Origin: Companilactobacillus huachuanensis
GTDB taxonomy: Bacteria; Bacillota; Bacilli; Lactobacillales; Lactobacillaceae
Length of the DNA: 64,000 nucleotides
Direction: 5' to 3'
Assembly: GCF_005404815.1 (NCBI RefSeq)
Contig: NZ_BJDF01000014.1
Span: 26,531-90,530 of the forward strand
Shown: positions 1 through 8,667 of the stretch, in pieces
How positions within the stretch are numbered: position 1 is the stretch's first letter
Layout: the number at the start of each line of letters is the position of its first letter
Notes under the pieces: model-generated
Seen by the model: the letters and a program-made list of their open reading frames with translations, nothing else
The model's database searches: none
What the model was told of the DNA's origin: nothing
Made by a program: the position numbers and the translations under genes

Positions 1-580
1 TTTCGGTAAAAATATCTGGATCTGGAACAAAATGTACTTTAGTTCCATGTTTAAACTCACCAGCGTCTCCAATGATATGCATTTCGTCCTTGACCTTGCC
101 ACGTTCAAAGTCAATGCCGTAACGTTTACCAGCACGAACAACTTCAACCTGCAATTCACTACTCAATGCATTAACAACAGAGGCACCAACACCGTGGAGT
201 CCACCAGATACTTTATAACCGCCACCGCCGAATTTACCACCGGCATGCAAAATTGTATAAACCGTTTCAAGAGCTGGTTTTCCAGTCTTCTTTTGAATAT
301 CAACTGGAATACCACGTCCGTCATCGGTAACAGTAATGGAGTTATCAGGCTCAACAGTAACTTCGATCTTTGTAGCAAAACCAGCTAAAGCTTCATCAAT
401 ACCATTATCAATAATTTCCCAAACAAGATGGTGTAAACCTTGTTTGCTAGTAGAACCGATATACATACCGGGACGTTTACGAACAGCCTCTAGTCCTTCA
501 AGAACTTGAATTTGACTCGCGTCATATTCTTCGACTTTTTCTTCTTTCTTTTCCAGCTCAGCTTTTCTGTCTTCAGCCAT
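1..580 (-). CDS. gyrB: DNA gyrase subunit B, N-terminal part (cut by window edge)
   Basis: ATP-hydrolysing subunit of DNA gyrase, which introduces negative supercoils. Only the first 193 residues lie in the window; the frame is open to base 1. The GHKL ATPase fold is visible: the N-box [13 protein letters not shown] near residues 55-67, DDGRGIP near 85-91 and the [13 protein letters not shown] glycine-rich lid. The ATG at 578-580 shares one base with the recF stop (TAATG), so translation is probably coupled. It is the last gene of a yaaA-recF-gyrB run leading leftwards from the origin. Identification is firm. Confidence 0.97.
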   Translation of the reverse strand, partial: MAEDRKAELEKKEEKVEEYDASQIQVLEGLEAVRKRPGMYIGSTSKQGLHHLVWEIIDNGIDEALAGFATKIEVTVEPDNSITVTDDGRGIPVDIQKKTGKPALETVYTILHAGGKFGGGGYKVSGGLHGVGASVVNALSSELQVEVVRAGKRYGIDFERGKVKDEMHIIGDAGEFKHGTKVHFVPDPDIFTE

Positions 581-1701
581 TAAATCTCCTCCTGTTGAAC
601 TTTGCCATTTTTAATATTTAAAATATTAGGATTTTTAACTAATTCTGGATCAACGTCATCGATCGAAGTCGTTGTGATGAAAGTTTGAATGCCACCCTTA
701 ATTGATGACAGCAAATGGGTCTGTCGTTTATGATCCAATTCCGACAAAACATCATCCAATAAAAGAATTGGATAATCTCCGACTTGGTCTTTAATCAATT
801 CGACTTCCGCCAATTTCAAACTCAATGCGACTGATCGCTGTTGACCTTGAGATCCAAAATCTTGAACATTTTTCCCATTGACCAGGAATTTAATATCATC
901 GCGATGTGGCCCAAATAATGTCACACCACGTTGTATCTCTTTTTGGTAGTTTTTCTTGAAATTATCTTTGAAAACATCATAAATATTTTCAAGAGTTTTT
1001 CCATCAGTTTTGAAAAACGTATTGTAAACAATTTCTAGTTTTTCATTATCTTCAGTAATGTTTGCATGAATCTTTTCAATATGAACCTGCAATTTTTGTA
1101 AAAACTGTAAACGTGAAAAAACAACTTCCGCACAATACGCCGCAAACTGATCTGACAAAACATCTAAATAAATCATATCGTTCGCTTGGTGATGCTGAAG
1201 TCTTTTTAAATATGCATTACGTTGTTTTAAAACTGACCGGAATTGACTCATTGTCTTCAAATACTGAGCCGACATTTGGCCAAATTCCATATCAATGAAC
1301 TTACGACGAATCCCAGGATTACCTTTCACAATTGAAAGATCCTCTGGAGAAAAAAGAACAACATTTAAATTACCAATGTAACTGGATAATTTACGTTGTT
1401 CTAAATTATTCAATTTGGCTTTTTTTCCAGATTTACTAACGACCAAATCCAATTTCAAACGACTGGAATTATCTTTGATCACGGTACCGGAGATTCTTGC
1501 AAAATCACTGCCCCACCTAATTAAATCCTTGTCATTTGAGGTTCGATGGCTTCTCGTCAAAGCTAAAAAGTACATAGCTTCTAATAAATTGGTTTTGCCT
1601 TGAGCATTTTCTCCCAAAAATACATTGATTGCGGGTGAAAAATCGACCTTTAAGGATTCGTAGTTACGATAATTTTGAAGTTTGAGTTCTTTTACAAACA
1701 T
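580..1701 (-). CDS. recF: DNA replication and repair protein RecF
   Basis: SMC-like ATPase that helps load RecA at single-strand gaps. The protein has 373 residues, usual for the family. Walker A GENAQGKT is at residues 30-37, the FGPHRDD motif is in the second half, and the Walker B/D-loop [11 protein letters not shown] is near the C-terminus. The ATG follows the yaaA stop codon directly (TAG then ATG) and the TAA overlaps the gyrB ATG. This is the conserved dnaA-dnaN-yaaA-recF-gyrB order of Firmicutes. Confidence 0.97.
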   Translation of the reverse strand: MFVKELKLQNYRNYESLKVDFSPAINVFLGENAQGKTNLLEAMYFLALTRSHRTSNDKDLIRWGSDFARISGTVIKDNSSRLKLDLVVSKSGKKAKLNNLEQRKLSSYIGNLNVVLFSPEDLSIVKGNPGIRRKFIDMEFGQMSAQYLKTMSQFRSVLKQRNAYLKRLQHHQANDMIYLDVLSDQFAAYCAEVVFSRLQFLQKLQVHIEKIHANITEDNEKLEIVYNTFFKTDGKTLENIYDVFKDNFKKNYQKEIQRGVTLFGPHRDDIKFLVNGKNVQDFGSQGQQRSVALSLKLAEVELIKDQVGDYPILLLDDVLSELDHKRQTHLLSSIKGGIQTFITTTSIDDVDPELVKNPNILNIKNGKVQQEEI

Positions 1702-1911
1702 CTATTCAATTTCAAAAGTTTGATCACCGATAACCACGACGTCCCCAGAGTGTAATTTTTTACCACGACGATCTTCAGGACTGCCGTTAAGAAGGACTGA
1801 ATTTTCACGTAAGAACCATTTAGCTTTACCACCAGTTTCAATGATACCGGCCTCTTTTAGCATTTGACCTAAGGTTATAAATTCAGTTTCTAACTTAATT
1901 TTTTCAGACAT
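1702..1911 (-). CDS. yaaA: S4-domain RNA-binding protein YaaA/RlbA
   Basis: Small S4-like RNA-binding protein of 69 residues. The S4 core is visible as GQMLKEAGIIETGGKAKWFL followed by VLLNGSPEDRRGKKL and the GDVV turn. I chose the ATG at 1911 because an AGGGTG ribosome-binding site lies six bases upstream; a GTG nine bases earlier overlaps that site. Members sit almost always between dnaN and recF. The precise role (ribosome assembly and a link with RecF have been proposed) cannot be read from sequence. Confidence 0.92.
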   Translation of the reverse strand: MSEKIKLETEFITLGQMLKEAGIIETGGKAKWFLRENSVLLNGSPEDRRGKKLHSGDVVVIGDQTFEIE

Positions 1912-1957
1912 TGTTAACACCCTATTTATTAGATTTATCCATTAATGACATACTAAT

Positions 1958-1986
1958 ATTATAGTTGTTTTCACAATAAAAGACAA
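1958..1986 (-). promoter_or_regulatory. Promoter for yaaA-recF-gyrB
   Basis: On the minus strand there is a -35 TTGTCT (1981-1986), a 17-base spacer and a perfect -10 TATAAT (1958-1963), about 47 bases upstream of the yaaA start. It makes yaaA-recF-gyrB transcribable independently of dnaA-dnaN, whose transcript ends at the terminator at 2103-2142. Confidence 0.7.
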
Positions 1987-2102
1987 CTCAGAACTAAATA
2001 TCAGGCGATTTGAGCAATTTTTTAAATAATGAGTATCCACCCACTAAAATCATCTCAAAAAAGTTTCTACGCTAAATTACGGCGTTTTGGCTGATATTGC
2101 AA

Positions 2103-2142
2103 AAAAAAATAGACTGAACCGAAAGTTCAATCTATTTTTGCG
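2103..2142 (-). terminator. Rho-independent terminator after dnaN
   Basis: Stem AATAGACTGAAC / GTTCAATCTATT with a short loop and T/A tracts on both sides, right after the dnaN stop codon. It ends the dnaA-dnaN transcript. The stem is symmetric enough to work in both directions. Confidence 0.85.
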
Positions 2143-2150
2143 ATTTCACA

Positions 2151-3287
2151 TTAAAAAGTTCGTACTGGAGTGATAAGTTGGACAAAATTATCACGATTTT
2201 CTACTGGTCTTAAAGTAAATGGATGTAATGCTGATGTGAAACTCATTTCAATTGTGGTATTGCTGCCAAATGATCTCAAAGCATCTTTCAAGTAATCAGG
2301 GTTGAAGGAAATTTCTAGGTCGTCCCCTTCAATATTTTCACAATCAAGAACTTCTTCAACAGTACCAACTTCAGGTGAGTTTCCATAAAGTGTAGCTTTT
2401 TTATCCACAGCTTTGATTTCAAGCTTGATAACATTATTGCGACTTTCATGAGAAAGTAATGACGCACGTTCAACTGATGCAAGCAGATTAGATGAGTCGA
2501 ATGTCAAACGAGTATTTGAATCATCCGGAATCAAGCGGTCAGTTTCTGGATAACGTCCATCAAGTAATCTTGAGTAGAACATAATATTGTCAAAATTGAA
2601 TAATACTTGATTTTCAGAAATAGACATTGAGATTTCTTTAACAGAATCGCCGATAGTTCTAACTAATTCGGTCAAACTCTTACCTGGAATGATCAAATTA
2701 TAATCCTCTTCACTAGTGATATTGATTCGACGTTGTGAAAGACGATGACTATCAGTAGCGGCGGCTGTTAGACCTTCGTTTGTAATCAGGAAGTTGACAC
2801 CAGTTAGTACTGGGCGACTTTCTTGAGTTGAAACAGCAACAACAGTCTGATTAACAACTTCTTTAAAAAGATCGGTTGGGAAGACAAGTTGATTATCAGC
2901 CTCAACGTCTGGAAGGTGTGGATAGTTTACAGCATCTAAGCCGTTGATAGTAAATTCTGAAACTCCTGATTTAATTAAAGTTTGATTATTGTTCAAAACC
3001 TCTAATTCAAATTTGTCGCCAGGAAGTTTCTTGATAATTTCGTTAAAGAATCGTGAAGGTAACACAATTGAACCGGTACTCTCAATTTTCAAATCGTTAT
3101 CAGCATCTTCTGTAGGAATAAATGATGTCATTGAAATATCTGAGTTACTACCAGTAATTGTTAAGCCTGATTCCGAAAGATCCAATTTCATTCCTGTCAA
3201 AATAGGAATAGATGATTTTGTCGAAATTGCTCGTTGAACATTACTTGTTTGATTAATGAATTTTGATCGATCAATAGAAAATTTCAT
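2151..3287 (-). CDS. dnaN: DNA polymerase III sliding clamp (beta subunit)
   Basis: Processivity clamp of the replicative polymerase. It has 378 residues, normal for the three-domain beta clamp. The N-terminus MKFSIDRSKFINQTSNVQRAIS and the C-terminal LRPVENRDNFVQLITPVRTF tail match Firmicute DnaN. The ATG at 3287 has AAGGGAG eight bases upstream. The 158-base gap to dnaA holds the origin unwinding element. Identification is firm. Confidence 0.97.
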   Translation of the reverse strand: MKFSIDRSKFINQTSNVQRAISTKSSIPILTGMKLDLSESGLTITGSNSDISMTSFIPTEDADNDLKIESTGSIVLPSRFFNEIIKKLPGDKFELEVLNNNQTLIKSGVSEFTINGLDAVNYPHLPDVEADNQLVFPTDLFKEVVNQTVVAVSTQESRPVLTGVNFLITNEGLTAAATDSHRLSQRRINITSEEDYNLIIPGKSLTELVRTIGDSVKEISMSISENQVLFNFDNIMFYSRLLDGRYPETDRLIPDDSNTRLTFDSSNLLASVERASLLSHESRNNVIKLEIKAVDKKATLYGNSPEVGTVEEVLDCENIEGDDLEISFNPDYLKDALRSFGSNTTIEMSFTSALHPFTLRPVENRDNFVQLITPVRTF

Positions 3288-3297
3288 AGGTAACTCC

Positions 3298-3415
3298 CTT
3301 TTTTAATTAATTAATATAAAGATAGAAGTAGTAGTAGGGGCTGTTAAAACTGTGGAAAACTATTAGAAAGATATATAACAGTTGAAATTTTTATGTTATT
3401 AACAGCTGTGGATAA
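3298..3415. other. oriC unwinding region with DnaA-trio (dnaA-dnaN gap)
   Basis: The plus strand shows an AT-rich run (3298-3320) and then five trinucleotides TAG AAG TAG TAG TAG at 3323-3337. GGGGC and a DnaA-like box TGTGGAAAA (3351-3359) follow, and a perfect TGTGGATAA box lies at 3407-3415. Read 3'-5' from the box, the trinucleotides are GAT-GAT-GAT-GAA-GAT, which is the DnaA-trio arrangement described for Bacillus-type origins. This is probably where DnaA first opens the duplex. Confidence 0.85.
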
Positions 3416-3445
3416 CTGTGGGAAAAACTAAAAGTTATAAACATG

Positions 3446-4822
3446 TTAATTTCTAAGGTCATCTTTGAGTTCGTTAACAGACCGCTTTAAATCGTCATCT
3501 TTAATCAGTAATTCGGATATTTTATCGCACGAATGCATAACCGTTGTGTGGTCCTTGCCGCCAAATTCCATTCCAATTTGTGGAAGTGATCTGTCAGTCA
3601 ACTCACGGGATAGATACATAGCAATTTGTCGTGGAACAACGATCGATTTGACACGTTTCTTTCCTTTTAAGTCTTGGATCGTAACACGATAATACTTTGC
3701 GACTTTATTTTGGATCTTCGCGATTGAAATGCCGTTTTTGTCATTGGATAGTTTATAGATTTTTAGTGCATCAGCGGCTACTGACTTAGTGATATCAGTA
3801 TTTTTAGTCGTCGAATAAGCTTGAACTCGAATCAAAGCACCCTCAAGTTCACGGACATTGGTATCAATTTGCGCGGCAATATAAGAAAGTGTGTCATCTG
3901 GAATTTCAAGATGCTCTGCTTTAGCTTTATTGCGTAAGATAGCAATTCTAGTTTCAAGATCGGGTGCTGTAATATCAGCTGACAAGCCTTGTGTAAATCT
4001 GGAAACTAATCGTTGTTGTAGTTTAGGGATTTCGTTAGGTAAACGATCTGATGTCATAACGATTTGTTTACCATTTTCGTAGAGCTCATTGAAAGTATGG
4101 AAGAATTCCTCTTGTGTACCCTCTTTTTCAGCGAAGAATTGAATATCATCTATTAATAGTAGATCGACGTTTCGATATTCTTGTCTGAAATCGTCTTGAG
4201 TCCGCATCTGGATTGAGTTGATGAAGTCGTTGGCAAAGGTTTCACTCGTTACGTATTTAACTTTGGCTAATGGATCGAGTTTGATCATTTGATGGCCAAT
4301 TGCTTGCATCAAGTGAGTCTTACCCAAACCAACGCCTCCGTAAATGAAGAGTGGATTGTAGACCCCGCCCGGATCTTCGGCAGCAGCCAGAGCTGCTGCA
4401 TGTGCCATCTGATTTCCGCTACCGACAATAAATGAAGAAAAAGTATATTTTGGATTTAAATGTGAATTATGGAAAATATGCTTTGGCTGAGCAGTATCTG
4501 TAGACTGTTCAGCTTGAGGAGCAACTGTTTGCTCCTCTTTTTTGTTGTTTTCTTCATCATTTTCGATGATTGGATTCAGTTCTGTTCCATTTAACTCATA
4601 TGAATAAATAGCAATTTTTTCGGTATAATTTCTTTCCCAATAATCTTTGTGTAGTTTTGTTGGGACTGAAATATAAATATTATTACCATCTATATATAAA
4701 GGATTGGCACTTTCAACCCAAGTTGAATAACTGACAGAAGTTAATTGAGATCTAAGTTTATTTGTAAAATAGTCCCAAAATTCGGTTAGTTTTGGATCAG
4801 CTGAGTTATTTATATTTTGCAA
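3446..4822 (-). CDS. dnaA: Chromosomal replication initiator DnaA
   Basis: AAA+ initiator that binds DnaA boxes and opens oriC. It has 458 residues. Domain I is at the N-terminus and a charged linker is near 85-115. AAA+ Walker A GGVGLGKT is at 162-169 and Walker B LLIDDIQF follows. The C-terminal helix-turn-helix carries the DnaA signature GGKDHTTVMHS. The start is a TTG at 4820-4822 preceded by a G-rich GGGGGGAAA site; no better start is seen. Box-like sequences on both sides suggest autoregulation. Confidence 0.96.
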   Translation of the reverse strand: MQNINNSADPKLTEFWDYFTNKLRSQLTSVSYSTWVESANPLYIDGNNIYISVPTKLHKDYWERNYTEKIAIYSYELNGTELNPIIENDEENNKKEEQTVAPQAEQSTDTAQPKHIFHNSHLNPKYTFSSFIVGSGNQMAHAAALAAAEDPGGVYNPLFIYGGVGLGKTHLMQAIGHQMIKLDPLAKVKYVTSETFANDFINSIQMRTQDDFRQEYRNVDLLLIDDIQFFAEKEGTQEEFFHTFNELYENGKQIVMTSDRLPNEIPKLQQRLVSRFTQGLSADITAPDLETRIAILRNKAKAEHLEIPDDTLSYIAAQIDTNVRELEGALIRVQAYSTTKNTDITKSVAADALKIYKLSNDKNGISIAKIQNKVAKYYRVTIQDLKGKKRVKSIVVPRQIAMYLSRELTDRSLPQIGMEFGGKDHTTVMHSCDKISELLIKDDDLKRSVNELKDDLRN

Positions 4823-4844
4823 TTATTTCCCCCCAATCTGTGGT

Positions 4845-5177
4845 TGTGGATAAATTTGTCCCTAAAATGACAGAGTATAGTTTATCATTCTATTAAATAG
4901 TTTTCCACAGAACACACGTTTATTTTTTGAAGAAATAACAACGGGTATTTTCTAAATCCACAGGTTTGTGGAAAAAGACTGTTGATAAAAACTGTCCACA
5001 TAGTTATCCACAGATTGTGTGAAATAAAAGTCAATACTATCAGGCGTTACAAACAAAAAACAAGAAATTAACAATACCTGTGGAAAACCTAAACACAGTA
5101 AAATGATTCGTTGGAAAAGTTTGTTTATACTCTTGTGGAAAAAATAAGTTGTAAAATTACTCCACAAATTATCCACA
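4845..5177. other. oriC DnaA-box cluster upstream of dnaA
   Basis: Three perfect 9-mers are present: TGTGGATAA at 4845-4853, and TTATCCACA at 5004-5012 and 5169-5177. Variant boxes are at 4901-4909 (TTTTCCACA), 4967-4975, 5079-5087 and 5134-5142 (all TGTGGAAAA). The rest of the dnaA-rpmH gap is AT-rich and non-coding. Together with the trio element at 3298-3415 this makes a bipartite origin with dnaA between its two halves, as in Bacillus. Confidence 0.92.
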
Positions 5178-5322
5178 AACTAAATTGCGAAAAAATTATA
5201 AAAAAACTTGCTTTTATAGGAAATTAGTTATTTAAAAAGTTGGCATAACATGCTATTATAGTTAAGCAATTGTCTGAAGAAGTGAATATTTTAAATATAA
5301 AAAAGAGTCAGGAGGTTTATTG

Positions 5323-5463
5323 ATGACTACAAAGAGAACTTATCAACCTAAGAAGCGTCACCGTGAACGCGTCCATGGTTTCATGAAAAGAATGAGCACA
5401 AGTAATGGTCGCAAAGTTTTAGCAAGACGCCGTAAAAAGGGTCGCAAAGTATTATCAGCTTAG
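5323..5463 (+). CDS. rpmH: 50S ribosomal protein bL34
   Basis: 46-residue, strongly basic ribosomal protein, too short for most ORF filters. It begins [20 protein letters not shown] and ends [11 protein letters not shown], the bL34 pattern. A strong GGAGG lies eight bases before the ATG. It is the first gene of the rightward rpmH-rnpA-yidC group facing away from oriC. A hairpin with a T-tract follows, so distal genes are probably expressed at a lower level than bL34. Confidence 0.97.
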   Translation: MTTKRTYQPKKRHRERVHGFMKRMSTSNGRKVLARRRKKGRKVLSA

Positions 5464-5469
5464 TTTTGA

Positions 5470-5501
5470 AGGATCACTAAACAATTTGGTGGTCTTTTTT
5501 T
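5470..5501 (+). terminator. Hairpin with T-tract between rpmH and rnpA
   Basis: GATCAC pairs with GTGGTC (one G-T pair) around an AT-rich loop, followed by seven T. It lies between rpmH and rnpA, so it probably works as a partial terminator that sets the bL34 to RnpA ratio. Confidence 0.7.
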
Positions 5502-5530
5502 ATTACAGAACGAGAGTAGACTGGTGACAT

Positions 5531-5872
5531 ATGAGAAAAAGTTATCGAATAAAAAAAGAAAATGAGTTTCAATATGTCTATTCCAAGGGAAAATCCGTAG
5601 CAAACCGTAATTTTGTTTTGTACACGATGCCTAAAGAGGGGCAAAAGCATTTTCGTGTCGGAATTTCTGTCGGAAAGAAAGTTTCACATACTGCAGTCGG
5701 ACGTAATCGTGTTAAAAGATACATCCGCCAATCTCTTTTGGAATTGAAGCCTGAAATTCCTTCAGAATTGGATTTCTTGATTATTGCAAGAAAACCGGCG
5801 GTAGATTTAGATATGTTTGAATCCAAGAAAAATATTGTACATTTATTGAAATTAGGTAAAGTATTAAATTAG
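5531..5872 (+). CDS. rnpA: Ribonuclease P protein component
   Basis: Protein subunit of RNase P, which trims the 5' leader of tRNA precursors. It has 113 residues. The RNR motif is visible in [11 protein letters not shown] followed by [13 protein letters not shown]. An upstream GGTGACAT provides a modest ribosome site. The rpmH-rnpA-yidC order is standard. The C-terminus [10 protein letters not shown] is normal for lactobacilli. Confidence 0.96.
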   Translation: MRKSYRIKKENEFQYVYSKGKSVANRNFVLYTMPKEGQKHFRVGISVGKKVSHTAVGRNRVKRYIRQSLLELKPEIPSELDFLIIARKPAVDLDMFESKKNIVHLLKLGKVLN

Positions 5873-5904
5873 GGTACAAAATATTAATTAATATAGGTGC
5901 AAAA

Positions 5905-6747
5905 GTGAATAAGAAAAGCTTAAAGAAATACATAGGTATCGCTCTGTTACTTAGTGTTGTCTTGGTTCTAGCTGGATGTTCAAACCTAAACGAGCCAATT
6001 ACTAGCCACAGTACCGGATTCTGGGATCACTATATTTTGTATAGTTTCTCGCAATTTATCCTTTGGTTAGCTTCACTGGTTCATAACAGTTATGGTTGGG
6101 CAATCATTATCTTCACATTGATTATTAGAGTTATTCTGTTACCACTTAACTGGTTCCAAATCAGAAGTATGAATAAACAGATGAAGATTCAGCCACAGAT
6201 GCAGGAACTTCAGAAGAAGTATTCAGCTAAAGATACGGATACACAACAGAAACTGCGTGAAGAGACACAGAAGCTATATAGTGAAGCAGGAGTGAACCCG
6301 GTTGCTGGATGTTTACCATTAGTTGTTCAGTTGCCAGTTATGTTCGCTCTCTATCAAGCCATTTATAAGACCACCCAATTGCGTGATGGTACATTCTTAT
6401 GGATGCAACTTGGTAAAGCCGATCCATATTACATCATGGCTATCCTAGCAGCTGTATTTACTTTCTTAAGTACATACATTTCAAGCTACTCACAGCCAAC
6501 ACAAAATGCGACGACAAAGATCATGACTTGGGTCATGCCTATCTTTATCTTCGTACCAGCATTGACATTCCCATCAGCTATTACAATCTACTGGGTTATC
6601 ACTAATGCGTTCCAAGTTCTTCAGACATTGGCTTTCCAAAACCCATTCAAGTATCGTCGTGAACAACGCGAAGCTGAAGAGGCTGAGAAAGAAAAAGAAC
6701 GTCGTCTTAGAAAAGCTAAGAAGCGTGTCTATAAAAATCGTAAATAA
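5905..6747 (+). CDS. yidC: Membrane protein insertase YidC/SpoIIIJ family
   Basis: Inserts proteins into the cytoplasmic membrane alone or with SecYEG. The 280-residue lipoprotein form starts at a GTG. The signal peptide ends in the lipobox VLAGC with Cys at residue 25, and five hydrophobic segments follow. The conserved NPVAGCLPLVVQLPV stretch and the strongly basic C-terminal tail (RRLRKAKKRVYKNRK) fit ribosome docking. In many relatives khpB (jag) comes next; here mnmE does. Confidence 0.95.
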   Translation: MNKKSLKKYIGIALLLSVVLVLAGCSNLNEPITSHSTGFWDHYILYSFSQFILWLASLVHNSYGWAIIIFTLIIRVILLPLNWFQIRSMNKQMKIQPQMQELQKKYSAKDTDTQQKLREETQKLYSEAGVNPVAGCLPLVVQLPVMFALYQAIYKTTQLRDGTFLWMQLGKADPYYIMAILAAVFTFLSTYISSYSQPTQNATTKIMTWVMPIFIFVPALTFPSAITIYWVITNAFQVLQTLAFQNPFKYRREQREAEEAEKEKERRLRKAKKRVYKNRK

Positions 6748-6818
6748 TTGACAATTTTCAAAAATGTCGTTAAGATGTTTTAGAAATTGTTCATATATTT
6801 TATATATAGAAAAGTAGT

Positions 6819-6864
6819 CAAGGTGCTTTTCCGTCATTCATTGGCGGATTATGCACTTTTTTTA
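6819..6864 (+). terminator. Terminator after yidC
   Basis: AGGTGC pairs with GCACTT across an inner TCCG / CGGA stem, followed by seven T. It separates the rpmH group from mnmE, whose start codon lies about 30 bases further on. Confidence 0.7.
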
Positions 6865-6893
6865 TGCCTAAAAATCGAGAAAAGGAGCTTATT

Positions 6894-8282
6894 ATGCCAA
6901 GTTCAGTAACGGAATATGACACGATAGCAGCCATTTCAACTCCTCCTGGGGAAGGTGCTATTTCCATCGTGCGTCTGTCCGGAGATCAAGCTGTAAAAGT
7001 TGCTATGAGAATTTTCAAGGGTCGTGATTTGACAAAAGTTGCCAGTCACACCATCAATTACGGACACATTATCGATCCTGCCGACGGTTCTTTAGTCGAC
7101 GAGGTTATGGTCTCAGTAATGTTGGCACCAAAGACATTTACACGCGAAGATGTCGTCGAAATTAATACCCACGGGGGTATAGTTGCTACTAATAAAGTAC
7201 TCCAATTATTGTTGGGTTATGGTGCTCGAATGGCCGAACCAGGTGAATTTACCAAACGGGCCTTTTTGAACGGTCGAATCGATTTGACACAAGCTGAATC
7301 TGTTATGGATTTGATTCGTGCGAAAACTGACAAGGCAATGCAAGTTGCAGTCAATCAATTGGATGGTAATTTACACCACTTAATCAGTAATTTACGTCAA
7401 GAAATTTTGGATTCTTTGGCTCAGGTCGAAGTTAATATCGATTATCCCGAATATGATACTGATCAGATGACAACACAATTACTATTGGAGAAGGCACGAA
7501 TGGTCAGCGGTAAAATTGACAGTCTTTTGAAGACTGCTGACAGTGGAGAAATCTTGCAACACGGTTTAGCTACTGCTATTGTTGGAAAACCAAACGTTGG
7601 TAAATCTAGTTTGTTGAACCGTCTTTTGGATGAGGAAAAAGCAATCGTTACTGATGTTGCCGGAACAACTCGTGATGTTGTCGAACAGTACATCAATATT
7701 GATGGTGTTCCTTTGAAATTGATTGATACTGCTGGTATTCGTGATACTGATGATAAGGTCGAAAAAATTGGTGTTGAACGTTCCAAACAGGCTTTGAATG
7801 GAGCCGATTTAGTGATTCTTGTCTTGGATTCTAGTCGCGAACTAGAAGAGGACGATATAGAGTTACTGAATGCGACAGCAGATAAGCGCCGCATCGTTAT
7901 TTTTAACAAGAATGATTTGATGCCAGTTATTTCTCCTAATTCAGTTGTCCAATTGAAGGCTGATGATATTATCTTGCAAACGTCAGCCATAAAAAACGAT
8001 GGAATTGAAACAATTAAGCAAACAATCAGTCAGATTTTTAACGCCGGAATTGAAGATAACAGCAGTAACGTGATCATTACGAGTGCTCGTCAAGCTGGTT
8101 TGCTCCGTAAGGCTAAAAACAGCCTCAATGACGTTATTTCGGGAATTGAAGCAGGAATGCCTATCGACCTCGTACAAATCGATATGACGGCTTGTTGGGA
8201 CACTCTCGGTGAGATTACTGGTGAAAGTTATGCAGATGAGTTAATTACACAATTGTTCTCGCAATTCTGTTTAGGAAAATAG
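6894..8282 (+). CDS. mnmE: tRNA modification GTPase MnmE (TrmE)
   Basis: With MnmG it forms cmnm5U at wobble position 34 of some tRNAs. It has 462 residues. An N-terminal formyl-THF-binding domain is followed by an inserted GTPase domain: G1 GKPNVGKSS at 231-239, then [19 protein letters not shown] and NKND. The C-terminus is the catalytic FCLGK. I chose the ATG at 6894, which has AAAGGAGC upstream, over an in-frame ATG at 6864 that overlaps the terminator T-tract. Its partner mnmG is next, separated by a repeat element. Confidence 0.96.
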   Translation: MPSSVTEYDTIAAISTPPGEGAISIVRLSGDQAVKVAMRIFKGRDLTKVASHTINYGHIIDPADGSLVDEVMVSVMLAPKTFTREDVVEINTHGGIVATNKVLQLLLGYGARMAEPGEFTKRAFLNGRIDLTQAESVMDLIRAKTDKAMQVAVNQLDGNLHHLISNLRQEILDSLAQVEVNIDYPEYDTDQMTTQLLLEKARMVSGKIDSLLKTADSGEILQHGLATAIVGKPNVGKSSLLNRLLDEEKAIVTDVAGTTRDVVEQYINIDGVPLKLIDTAGIRDTDDKVEKIGVERSKQALNGADLVILVLDSSRELEEDDIELLNATADKRRIVIFNKNDLMPVISPNSVVQLKADDIILQTSAIKNDGIETIKQTISQIFNAGIEDNSSNVIITSARQAGLLRKAKNSLNDVISGIEAGMPIDLVQIDMTACWDTLGEITGESYADELITQLFSQFCLGK

Positions 8283-8290
8283 TTTATATA

Positions 8291-8642
8291 TTGCGTATTG
8301 CTAGTTAAGTATGCCGTTTCCAGATCTGAGAGTATTCATTTGCTGCGCGGGACGGCCCGAGCCAGAAAGCGGTCTCGAGCCTCGGTTGAAGCCTCACAAA
8401 ACCCGCGAGTCTTCAACGCGACCGGTGGTGTAATTGCTGAAGCAATAACGCCACTTTTGCTGCAAATGAATACTCTCAGATCTTCCAACTAGTTTATTTT
8501 TTTGGTAGGAACAATAAAACTAAGATTTCAAATTTATTTTGCCGAATATAATTGATGTGAATATTTGTAATAAATTAATTAGTATCGTTCATATGTAATT
8601 GAAAGTAATATTTTATTAATAGTTAAATTAGTGCAACATGTA
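8291..8642 (+). mobile_element. MITE-like element, type-2 ends with structured core (copy A)
   Basis: The multi-branched palindromic core spans about 8313-8492. Its outer stem AGATCTGAGAGTATTCAT pairs with the inverse near 8466-8484, and inner hairpins include TTGAAG/CTTCAA and ATTGCT/AGCAAT. The flanks are of type 2: left TTGCGTATTGCTAGTTAAG, right region containing GAATATTTGTAATAAATTA as in the solo type-2 elements at 37.9, 44.2 and 57.4 kb. The outer right boundary is uncertain (8598 or 8642). It separates mnmE from mnmG. Confidence 0.75.
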
Positions 8643-8667
8643 AAACTAAGTAAAGGTGAAGTAGGAA

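Noticed and set aside
32..388. Plus-strand open frame across the gyrB end
   Set aside because: It is antisense to a clear gyrB frame and has no similarity or ribosome site.
8298..8492. Open frames of 60-67 residues inside repeat cores (also near 15.2, 38.2, 42.9 and 63.8 kb)
   Set aside because: They encode related peptides only because the DNA repeat is conserved; they lack ribosome sites, and the conservation follows stem pairing, not codons.
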